From contig CAJMLT010000024.1 of the NCBI GenBank assembly GCA_905214325.1, forward strand, positions 1 through 23,239: a stretch of 23,239 nucleotides of DNA. Reading direction: 5' to 3'. This stretch comes from an uncultured bacterium. GTDB lineage: Bacteria > Actinomycetota > Coriobacteriia > Coriobacteriales > Eggerthellaceae. Below the pieces are notes generated by a model, which was given only the letters and a program-made list of their open reading frames with translations, searched no databases and was not told the origin of the DNA. This document shows, in pieces, positions 14,928 through 21,919 of this stretch (its first letter is position 1; each line of letters starts with the position of its first letter). The translations under genes and the position numbers were made by a program.

Positions 14928-15611
14928 ATGAAATTCGGAGTCATTCAGTTTCCCGGCACCAACTGCGAACAGGATGCGGTCTACGCCATCCGTTCCATGG
15001 GCTTCGATGCCGACTATGTGTGGCATCGGGAAACGTCTCTCGATGGTTATGACGCATTGGTTCTGCCCGGCGGGTTTTCCTATGGCGACTACCTGCGCAG
15101 TGGTGCCATCGCCCGTATTTCACCGGTGATGGATGCACTGTTCGCCTTCGCCAACGAAGGTCGTCCCGTCATCGGCATCTGTAACGGATTCCAGGTTCTC
15201 ACTGAAGCCCACCTTCTGCCGGGAGCGCTCATCCGTAACAAGAACCTCAAATTCCTCTGCCAAACCGTACATCTGCAGGTTCAGGATTCGGTGTGTGAAT
15301 GGCTTGATGTTCAGCCGGGTACGGTGCTCGATATTCCCATCTCCCATCACGATGGCAACTATATCTGCTCGCCCGATGATCTGGCCGCTATGGAAGCCAA
15401 CAAGCAGATCGTCATCCGCTATTGCGAACCCGACGGCACCGTCCGTCCCGACAGCGCCCCCAACGGGTCGCTCGACAACATCGCGGGTATCTGCAACGAA
15501 CAGGGCAACATCTTCGGCCTCATGCCGCACCCCGAGCGCGTGGTCGACGGTGTGTCCGGCTCGACACAGGGAAGAGCTTTTTTCGAGGCTATCGCGAAGC
15601 GCATCCGTTGA
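14928..15611 (+). CDS. purQ: Phosphoribosylformylglycinamidine synthase subunit PurQ (glutaminase)
   Basis: The 227-residue class I glutamine amidotransferase supplies ammonia to PurL. The nucleophile C85 lies in VIGICNGFQ and the His/Glu of the triad in MPHPERV (about H201, E203). The N-terminus FGVIQFPGTNCEQD and the LPGGFSYGDYLR loop are typical of PurQ. The ATG at 14928 follows AAGGAG by ten bases. It lies between purS and purL with short gaps and no terminator, so it is in the same operon. Nothing is unusual. Confidence 0.97.
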   Translation: MKFGVIQFPGTNCEQDAVYAIRSMGFDADYVWHRETSLDGYDALVLPGGFSYGDYLRSGAIARISPVMDALFAFANEGRPVIGICNGFQVLTEAHLLPGALIRNKNLKFLCQTVHLQVQDSVCEWLDVQPGTVLDIPISHHDGNYICSPDDLAAMEANKQIVIRYCEPDGTVRPDSAPNGSLDNIAGICNEQGNIFGLMPHPERVVDGVSGSTQGRAFFEAIAKRIR

Positions 15612-15672
15612 TGATGCGGTATCGATGAAAGAACGTACGGTCGGTAACAACCGTTTTCATGGTTAGGAACAG

Positions 15673-17976
15673 ATGATGACTACTATCGCTCAACCAATAT
15701 GTGACAACGTCGAAACGCTCGATCCCGAATTGGCCGCCAAAGTGGCCTTGGAATTGGGGCTTTCGGAGCAGGAATACGAAAACGTCGTGAAGACGCAGGG
15801 ACGGGTTCCCAGTCTGACGGAACTCTACATCTATTCCCTCATGTGGTCGGAGCATTGCTCCTACAAGCATTCCCGTGCGCAATTGGGTAAATTCTCCAGC
15901 GAGGGCGATCATGTCCTGCAGGGTCCCGGCGAAAACGCCGGCGTCATTTCCGTCGGCGACGGCTGGGCGGTCGCCTTCAAAATGGAGAGCCACAACCATC
16001 CATCCGCCATCGAACCTTACGAGGGCGCGGCAACGGGTGTCGGCGGCATCATCCGCGACATCTTCACCATGGGTGCTCGCCCTATCGCCTCGCTCAACAG
16101 CTTGCGTTTCGGTACGCTCGATAAGCCGCGTCAGCGCTATCTGCTCGACGGCGCCGTCGCCGGTATCGGCGGATACGGCAACTGTCTGGGCGTTCCCACG
16201 ATCGGTGGCGAAATCTATTTCGACAAGGCCTACGAAGGCAACTGTCTCATCAATGCGATGTCCATCGGGCTCATGCGTGAGGAAAACCTCACCCGTGCCG
16301 TCGGATCGGGCCCGGGCAATCCTGTGGTTCTGATCGGCAACTCGACGGGTCGCGACGGCATCGGCGGCGCTTCGGTTCTGGCCAGCCAGGAATTCGATGA
16401 AGCCGCGGAAAACAAGCGTCCCGCCGTTCAGGTGGGCGATCCCTTCGAGGAGAAGCTGCTCATCGAAGTCTGTCTCGAATTGCTCGAACGCGGCAAGTTC
16501 GTGGCTCTGGGTGACTTGGGCGCAGCCGGCCTTACCTCTTCGGCTTCCGAAATGGCAAGTCGTGGCGGTGTCGGCATCGAAATCGACGTCCGCAAGGTAC
16601 CGCAGCGTGAAGGAGCCATGAAGCCCTTCGAAATCATGGTTTCCGAAAGCCAGGAGCGCATGCTTGCCGTGGTCAAGCCCGAAGATGTGGCCGACGTACA
16701 GGAAGCGTGCGATCGTTGGGGCGTTACCTGTTCGGTCATCGGTTCGATCACCGATACGGGTCGTTTCGTTGTGCGCGACAGCGATCTTCCCGAAGATCGC
16801 CAGATCGTCGCCGATATGCCGGCCGAACAGTTGGCTGAAGATGCGCCCAAATACTACCCTGCAAGTTCCCGCCCGTCGTATCTCGATCAGGTGGCTTCGT
16901 TCAATCCCGCCTCCCTCGGATACCCCAAGGCGGTGGAAACCCTTTCCTCTCAGCTCGAAACCATGTTGGCATCTTCCAACCTCTGTTCGCGCGAATGGGT
17001 ATGGCGCCAGTACGACCATCAGGTGCAGTGCTCGACAGCCCTGCTTCCCGGAGCCGATGCCGCAGTTGTGCGCGTGGGGGCTCCCGGGCGTGGCGAAGTG
17101 AGCGATCGCGGTATCGCGGCCACCACAGACTGCAATGGTCGGTATTGCTGGCTCGATCCGTATAGGGGCGCAAAGATCGCCGTTGCGGAAAGCGTGCGCA
17201 ACCTCGCCTGCGTAGGTGCGAAGCCCGCAGCCGCAACGGACTGTCTCAACTTCGGCAATCCCGAAAAGCCCGAGGTGTTCTATACCTTCGAGCGTGCCAT
17301 CGACGGCATGAGCGAAGCCTGCAAACACTTCGATGTCCCGGTTGTTTCGGGCAATGTGAGTTTCTACAACGAAAGCTTCGGCAACGCCATCCACCCCACG
17401 CCCGCTATCGGTATGGTGGGTGTGATGGACGACTACACCGCATATGCGACTCCCGCTTTCAAGCAGGTCGGCGATACCATCTTCCTCATCGGTGAAACGG
17501 CTGATGAAATGGGAGGCAGTGAATACCTTAACGTCATCTACGACGAGACGCGTGGTGCCTGCCCCCGTTGCGATCTGGCTTTGGAAGCGGACACGTCGGC
17601 CGTCATCCGTCAGGCCGTCACGGATGGTGTGCTGGCAAGCGCTCATGACGTGAGCGAAGGCGGCGTTGCGATCGCCTTGGCGAAATGCTGCATCTCCGGT
17701 GGTCTGGGTGCGCGTGTGGCGCTCGATGACGATCTTCCCGCGGCGGTCAGTCTGTTCTCCGAAACGCAGGCGCGCTTCGTGGTGTCCACGCGTGAAGCCG
17801 ACGCTTCGCAACTGGTCGATCGTCTGATCGAAGCTCAGGTGCCCTATTCCATCATCGGTGAGGTCGTGGAACCTGCGGAAGGCATTGTGATCGAAGACAA
17901 GATCGAACTCGATCTCGCTACCGCCACGGCTGCATTCTCCGACGGTCTGGAAATCGCTCAGGCGCAGGTCGGCTAG
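15673..17976 (+). CDS. purL: Phosphoribosylformylglycinamidine synthase subunit PurL
   Basis: The 767-residue protein is the small, PurS/PurQ-dependent type of FGAM synthetase. The SLMWSEHCSYKHSR motif (about 55-68) and ESHNHPSAIEPYEGAATGVG (about 105-124) mark the ATP/FGAR site. Two AIRS-like halves follow, the second carrying a DCLNFGNPEKP segment and VSGNVSFYNE. The length is slightly above the Bacillus form (about 740). Two adjacent ATG codons (15673 and 15676) follow AGGAACAG; either may be used. It completes the purSQL set. Exonuclease III follows after 71 bp without a clear terminator, so co-transcription is possible. Confidence 0.97.
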   Translation: MMTTIAQPICDNVETLDPELAAKVALELGLSEQEYENVVKTQGRVPSLTELYIYSLMWSEHCSYKHSRAQLGKFSSEGDHVLQGPGENAGVISVGDGWAVAFKMESHNHPSAIEPYEGAATGVGGIIRDIFTMGARPIASLNSLRFGTLDKPRQRYLLDGAVAGIGGYGNCLGVPTIGGEIYFDKAYEGNCLINAMSIGLMREENLTRAVGSGPGNPVVLIGNSTGRDGIGGASVLASQEFDEAAENKRPAVQVGDPFEEKLLIEVCLELLERGKFVALGDLGAAGLTSSASEMASRGGVGIEIDVRKVPQREGAMKPFEIMVSESQERMLAVVKPEDVADVQEACDRWGVTCSVIGSITDTGRFVVRDSDLPEDRQIVADMPAEQLAEDAPKYYPASSRPSYLDQVASFNPASLGYPKAVETLSSQLETMLASSNLCSREWVWRQYDHQVQCSTALLPGADAAVVRVGAPGRGEVSDRGIAATTDCNGRYCWLDPYRGAKIAVAESVRNLACVGAKPAAATDCLNFGNPEKPEVFYTFERAIDGMSEACKHFDVPVVSGNVSFYNESFGNAIHPTPAIGMVGVMDDYTAYATPAFKQVGDTIFLIGETADEMGGSEYLNVIYDETRGACPRCDLALEADTSAVIRQAVTDGVLASAHDVSEGGVAIALAKCCISGGLGARVALDDDLPAAVSLFSETQARFVVSTREADASQLVDRLIEAQVPYSIIGEVVEPAEGIVIEDKIELDLATATAAFSDGLEIAQAQVG

Positions 17977-18047
17977 GCGGAGCCGTTTTTCGAGTCGCGT
18001 AAGGCGACGCCGGTTTCGCCTATGGGAAGGGAAGGATCATCCGATAT

Positions 18048-18842
18048 ATGAGACTCGTTTCGTGGAACGTGAACGGTTTGCGGGCGGTGATGAAAAAAGG
18101 CTTCATGGATATTTTCACCGAACTCGATGCCGATGTGTTTGCCCTGCAGGAAACCAAGCTTCAAAACGGGCAGATCGAAATGGATCTTCCCAACTATCAC
18201 GAATACTGGAACTACGCTGAGCGCAAAGGATATTCGGGCACTGCGGTGTTCACCAAGGAAAAGCCCCTGCGTGCGGTTTATGAAGTGGGTGTTCCCGAAC
18301 TCGACACAGAAGGTCGTCTGATAGCCCTCGAATTCGAAGCGTATTGGTTCGTGACCGTCTATACTCCCAACGCTCAAGGTGAACTGAAGCGGATCGATCA
18401 CCGCATGAACTGGGACGATGCGTTTCGCGCCTTCTGCAAGGATCTGGAATGCGGCATCACTCCCGCCGACGAAGGGGTGCCCTCGGGGTCTCCCAAACCG
18501 GTGGTCATGTGCGGCGATTTCAACGTGGCCCACAACGAAATAGACCTCAAGAACCCGCGTACCAACAGGGGTAATCCCGGTTTCTCCGACGAAGAACGCG
18601 CCAAATTCACCGATTTGCTGGGTCAGGGCTTCACCGACACCTTCCGTCATCTCCACCCCACCACGGAGGGAGCCTATTCGTGGTGGAGTTACCGCTTCAA
18701 TGCACGCGCCAACAACGCAGGATGGCGTATCGACTATTTCCTCGTGAGCGATGCGTTGACCGACAGGGTCCGTTTCGCCCATATCTACGATGACGTGTTC
18801 GGCAGCGACCACTGTCCTGTTTCCATCGAATTGGATCTGTGA
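18048..18842 (+). CDS. xth: Exodeoxyribonuclease III / AP endonuclease
   Basis: The 264-residue protein is an ExoIII-family (Mg-dependent) base-excision-repair enzyme acting at abasic sites and 3' blocked ends. Motifs in order are SWNVNGLRA (2-13), LQETKLQ with E35, GDFNVAHNEIDL with D157 and N159, WRIDYFLVS with D229, and GSDHCPV with D254 and H255. All catalytic residues are present. The ATG at 18048 is preceded by GGGAAGGA at about eleven bases. It probably belongs to the tail of the purL transcript. The sequence FGSDHCPVSIEL at the end matches the common length, so the gene is complete. Confidence 0.95.
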   Translation: MRLVSWNVNGLRAVMKKGFMDIFTELDADVFALQETKLQNGQIEMDLPNYHEYWNYAERKGYSGTAVFTKEKPLRAVYEVGVPELDTEGRLIALEFEAYWFVTVYTPNAQGELKRIDHRMNWDDAFRAFCKDLECGITPADEGVPSGSPKPVVMCGDFNVAHNEIDLKNPRTNRGNPGFSDEERAKFTDLLGQGFTDTFRHLHPTTEGAYSWWSYRFNARANNAGWRIDYFLVSDALTDRVRFAHIYDDVFGSDHCPVSIELDL

Positions 18843-18972
18843 TTTGCACCGCTGTAATACAATACGGTGATAATGAAAACCCGCAGCCCACCGATCGTGT
18901 GCGCGTGCGGTTACACCCGGCGTCTTTTTGCGGTGTGGCAAAGGGGCGTGCGATGAGAAAAGAGATGAGCCC

Positions 18973-19542
18973 ATGGCGGTAGATAGAGGCAAGATCGAAG
19001 AAGGCGTCCGCCTGATCCTCGAAGGAGTAGGGGAGGACCCGCAGCGTGAGGGCTTGCTCAAAACCCCCGAACGTGTGGCCCGCATGTATGAAGAATGTTT
19101 CGCGGGGCTCTATGAAGACCCCGCCCAGCATTTCGAAACCACCTTCGATGAGCATCACGAGGAAATGGTACTCGTGCGCGACATTCCGTTCTATTCCATG
19201 TGCGAACACCACTTGGCTCCGTTTTTCGGCATGGCCCACGTCGCCTACATCCCCTCGACCGACGGGCGTATATGCGGCCTGTCCAAGCTGGCCCGTCTGG
19301 TTGACGTGTTCGCCCGTCGCCCTCAGGTGCAGGAACGCTTGACCTCGCAGGTGGCCGACACCTTGATCGAGCAGTTGCACCCCCAGGGTGTTCTGGTGGT
19401 GCTCGAAGCCGAACATCTGTGCATGAGCATGCGCGGCGTGAAGAAGGCGGGCGCGAAAACGACCACCAGTGCGGTGCGTGGTATTTTCGAACGTCATCAT
19501 GCAACGCGCGCAGAAGCGTTATCATTGATCTTCAAACACTAA
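18973..19542 (+). CDS. folE: GTP cyclohydrolase I
   Basis: The 189-residue enzyme converts GTP to 7,8-dihydroneopterin triphosphate, the first step of tetrahydrofolate synthesis. Zinc ligands are C77 and H80 (SMCEHHLAPF) and C150 (EHLCMSMRGV). LSKLARLVDVFARRPQVQERL and the terminal TRAEALSL-type region are typical. The ATG at 18973 gives the usual length. A TTG 45 bases upstream is in frame but has no Shine-Dalgarno. No other folate genes (folP, folB, folK) are next to it. The 130-bp leader contains TTGCAC (18844) and GATAAT (18869), but their 19-bp spacing is poor for a promoter. The leader does not resemble the THF riboswitch as far as I can judge. Confidence 0.95.
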   Translation: MAVDRGKIEEGVRLILEGVGEDPQREGLLKTPERVARMYEECFAGLYEDPAQHFETTFDEHHEEMVLVRDIPFYSMCEHHLAPFFGMAHVAYIPSTDGRICGLSKLARLVDVFARRPQVQERLTSQVADTLIEQLHPQGVLVVLEAEHLCMSMRGVKKAGAKTTTSAVRGIFERHHATRAEALSLIFKH

Positions 19543-19572
19543 ACGCGCAAGCGTGAAGCGAAAGGAATCCCT

Positions 19573-19842
19573 ATGCGTTGTGTAATCTCTGTTTTGGGCA
19601 AGGACCGCAGTGGTATCGTGGCGGCCATTTCCGGCGCACTGGCTGAAAAGGGCGCCAACATCGACGATATCAGCCAAACCATCCTCGACGACATCTTCAG
19701 CATGACCATGCTGGTTCGTCTCGACCCCGCAACGGCCGACTTCAACACGGTTCAGGAAGCGCTGAAAACCATCGGCGAGGACTTGGGTGTTCAGGTTATC
19801 ATCCAACGCGAAGACGTATTTCAATTCATGTACAAAATATAG
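19573..19842 (+). CDS. ACT domain-containing protein (UPF0237 type)
   Basis: The 89-residue protein is a single ACT domain, starting CVISVLGKDRSGIVAAISG (ligand-loop DRSG) with ANIDDISQTILDDIFSMTML in the middle. Free-standing ACT proteins of this type are small homodimeric amino-acid-sensing regulators. In many Gram-positives this gene is followed directly by a UPF0210 (DUF711/PFL-like) gene; that partner is missing here. The ATG at 19573 follows AAAGGAA by six bases and lies 30 bp after folE, so folE and this gene are likely co-transcribed. The regulated process is unknown. Confidence 0.88.
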   Translation: MRCVISVLGKDRSGIVAAISGALAEKGANIDDISQTILDDIFSMTMLVRLDPATADFNTVQEALKTIGEDLGVQVIIQREDVFQFMYKI

Positions 19843-19849
19843 GTGCTAC

Positions 19850-19890
19850 ATGCCGCCGTCGTGTTAGGTGACACGAGCGGATGCCGGCAT
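19850..19890 (+). promoter_or_regulatory. Structured hairpin between the ACT gene and the NERD-like gene
   Basis: Three stacked helices are possible: ATGCCG/CGGCAT, CCG/CGG and CGTGT/ACACG around loop TAGGTG, 14 base pairs with small bulges. The right end is also a 10-bp palindrome, ATGCCGGCAT (19881-19890). No T tract follows, so it is a non-canonical terminator or an RNA/DNA regulatory element. Confidence 0.4.
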
Positions 19891-19953
19891 ACCGCATGAT
19901 GGGACACGGCGCAGATGCCGACCATCATCTTGAAAAGGAGAGAAGAGGTAGAG

Positions 19954-20913
19954 GTGGATACTCAACAGCTACAGGAATTCGCCATCAACGGTATTTTCAT
20001 AGTGATCTTGGTGGTGTTCGCATTTTCGCTTTTGCGCGACATCATCAAGAAGCGTCGCCTGCTGAAAACCTCCGAGAGTGAGGACGCAGCGCTCCCCGTG
20101 TTGCTCCAAGCGCTGCCCGCCGACGAGTACCGCGTGTTGGAAGACATGAACATCATGACCAAACTGGGCAAATCGCGTGCCGACTTCATCGTAGTTTCGG
20201 TCTATGGCATCTTCTCCCTCGAGTACCGCATGCTCTACGAATTCATCGGCGGTCGGGAATACCAGAAGCAGTGGGCTCGACTTCTGGGCTTTTCCAAAAA
20301 GCGTTTTACCAATCCCCTGTGGCAGGCGAAAGTGCACATCTGCTCTTTGAAGGATCTGATCGGTGAAAAGGAAGGGTTGGTCTACTATCCCATGGCCGGC
20401 TTCCCTTCGGTGGCCAAGTTCAACGACAAGATCGAATTCGAAGAGAACAGCTTTGTGGGACACACCGATGAAATCATCGGGTTCATCACGGCGCGCGCCG
20501 GCGAAAAGGTTTTGACCGTCGAAGAAATGAACGCCATCGCCGAACTCATCGAACTCACCAGCGAGCAGGTCAAGGACGCCGAAGATATCGTCCGCCCCGC
20601 CGAGCTGCCCGAAGAATATCTCGCCTTCACCAAGGAAGATGAAGACGAGAATACGGAAGAAGACGAAGACATCGAAGAGACCGACGAGGACGAAGCTGAC
20701 GAAGCTGAAACCGATGAGGACACCAGCGACGACGAAGCCGACGACAACGACGCCGCTGTCAGCGACGACGAAGCGATGGATGCTGCCGAGCGCGCCTCCG
20801 AAGCCGCCGACGGCGAGGCCCGCCCGGCTGCAGCCGATGACGCCGCCTCGCAGGCATCCGCTTCTGCCGAAGATGACCCAAGCGACGAAAAAACAGAGGC
20901 TCCTAAGGCATAG
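19954..20913 (+). CDS. Membrane-anchored NERD-like protein with long acidic tail
   Basis: Read from GTG at 19954 (AAGAGG five bases upstream) the product is 319 residues. The ATG at 19915 would add 13 residues without a ribosome-binding site. One transmembrane helix (about 12-28) is followed by a basic stop (KKRR). A domain at about 45-165 resembles NERD nuclease-like domains: RADFIVVSVYGIFSLE, then a G-G, a W, and RFTNPLWQAKVHICSL. The usual E-x-K metal-site motif reads E90-Y-R92, so catalysis is doubtful. Residues 228-319 are an extreme Asp/Glu/Ala tail with no hydrophobic core. The protein should face the cytoplasm, tethered to the membrane. NERD assignment is by motif only. Confidence 0.65.
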   Translation: MDTQQLQEFAINGIFIVILVVFAFSLLRDIIKKRRLLKTSESEDAALPVLLQALPADEYRVLEDMNIMTKLGKSRADFIVVSVYGIFSLEYRMLYEFIGGREYQKQWARLLGFSKKRFTNPLWQAKVHICSLKDLIGEKEGLVYYPMAGFPSVAKFNDKIEFEENSFVGHTDEIIGFITARAGEKVLTVEEMNAIAELIELTSEQVKDAEDIVRPAELPEEYLAFTKEDEDENTEEDEDIEETDEDEADEAETDEDTSDDEADDNDAAVSDDEAMDAAERASEAADGEARPAAADDAASQASASAEDDPSDEKTEAPKA

Positions 20914-20955
20914 CGTTTTCAACACCATGGTTACCAGGGGAAACAGAGGGATTCG

Positions 20956-21801
20956 ATGAAGGAATCTAAAGAACAACAAAAAGGAATTTCTTGCGCGGCT
21001 GAGGCCGCGCAATCTTTTGGGGCGTTCGTCGACACGATCGCGCTTCTGCGGGCTCCCGGTGGTTGCCCGTGGGATCGCGAGCAGACGCACGCTTCCATTG
21101 CGCGAAACATGATCGAAGAAGCCTACGAGGCCGTTGATGCCATAGAAGCCCAAGACCCGGCACACCTGCGTGAAGAATTGGGCGATGTGTTGTTGCAGGT
21201 GGTACTGCAGAGCCAGATAGCCGCCGACGCGGGTGAATTCACCGTGGCCGATGTGTGCCGTGATGTCAACGCCAAAATGATCCGCCGCCATCCGCATGTG
21301 TTCGGCGAAGACGTGCAGGCGCAATCAGCCGCGGATGTGCTTGCGGTATGGGACGACGTTAAACTTGACGAGCGTCGGGCGTCTCACGTAACCGACGAAC
21401 GACCCGACGGTCTGCTCGACGGGGTTCCCACAGGTTTCCCCGCGCTCATCCAAGCCTATAAGATATCGCGCAAAGTGGTAGCGGTCGGGTTCGATTGGGA
21501 TACCCTCGACGATGTATGGGCAAAGGTGCAGGAAGAATGTGACGAATTGCGCGAAGCATACGAACAGGGCGATAGCGAAGCCATGGCTCTGGAGTTCGGT
21601 GATGTATTGTTCTCGCTGGTGAATGTGGCCCGCAAGATGGACATCGATGCGGAAACGGCCCTACGGTTGAGCTGTGCCAAGTTCCGTGATCGATGGGCAT
21701 TCATGGAAGGCGCGGCATGGGCGTCGGGTGTGCGTATAGAGGACATGACCATGGATGAATTGCAACAACTGTGGGACAAAGCGAAGCGCCAACGGGGCTA
21801 A
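20956..21801 (+). CDS. mazG: Nucleoside triphosphate pyrophosphohydrolase MazG
   Basis: The 281-residue protein has two MazG domains in tandem, as in E. coli MazG. The N-terminal one shows the LRAPGGCPWDREQTHASI entry, the EExxE motif (NMIEEAYEAVDA, E54/E55/E58) and EELGDVLLQ (E74, D77). The C-terminal one has EECDELREAYE and EFGDVLFSLVNVAR. It hydrolyses NTPs and dNTPs to monophosphates and limits damaged or non-canonical nucleotides. No mazEF toxin pair is adjacent. The ATG at 20956 follows AGAGGGA by five bases. It is the last gene with the window's normal composition. The end of the gene marks a compositional boundary. Confidence 0.95.
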   Translation: MKESKEQQKGISCAAEAAQSFGAFVDTIALLRAPGGCPWDREQTHASIARNMIEEAYEAVDAIEAQDPAHLREELGDVLLQVVLQSQIAADAGEFTVADVCRDVNAKMIRRHPHVFGEDVQAQSAADVLAVWDDVKLDERRASHVTDERPDGLLDGVPTGFPALIQAYKISRKVVAVGFDWDTLDDVWAKVQEECDELREAYEQGDSEAMALEFGDVLFSLVNVARKMDIDAETALRLSCAKFRDRWAFMEGAAWASGVRIEDMTMDELQQLWDKAKRQRG

Positions 21802-21919
21802 GGCCCTGATGCGCTTTTGATGCACAAGGTGGTGTAGGGTGTCTTGCTGATCGAGAACTCGTAGGTCTTACCTGCAGGCGTGCGAGTTCGTTGGAACTGA
21901 GAGCGAAGGATACGACACC

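Noticed and set aside
18843..18972. THF riboswitch upstream of folE
   Set aside because: Considered because folE can carry one in Firmicutes. The leader shows only short weak stems and no conserved core that I can recognise.
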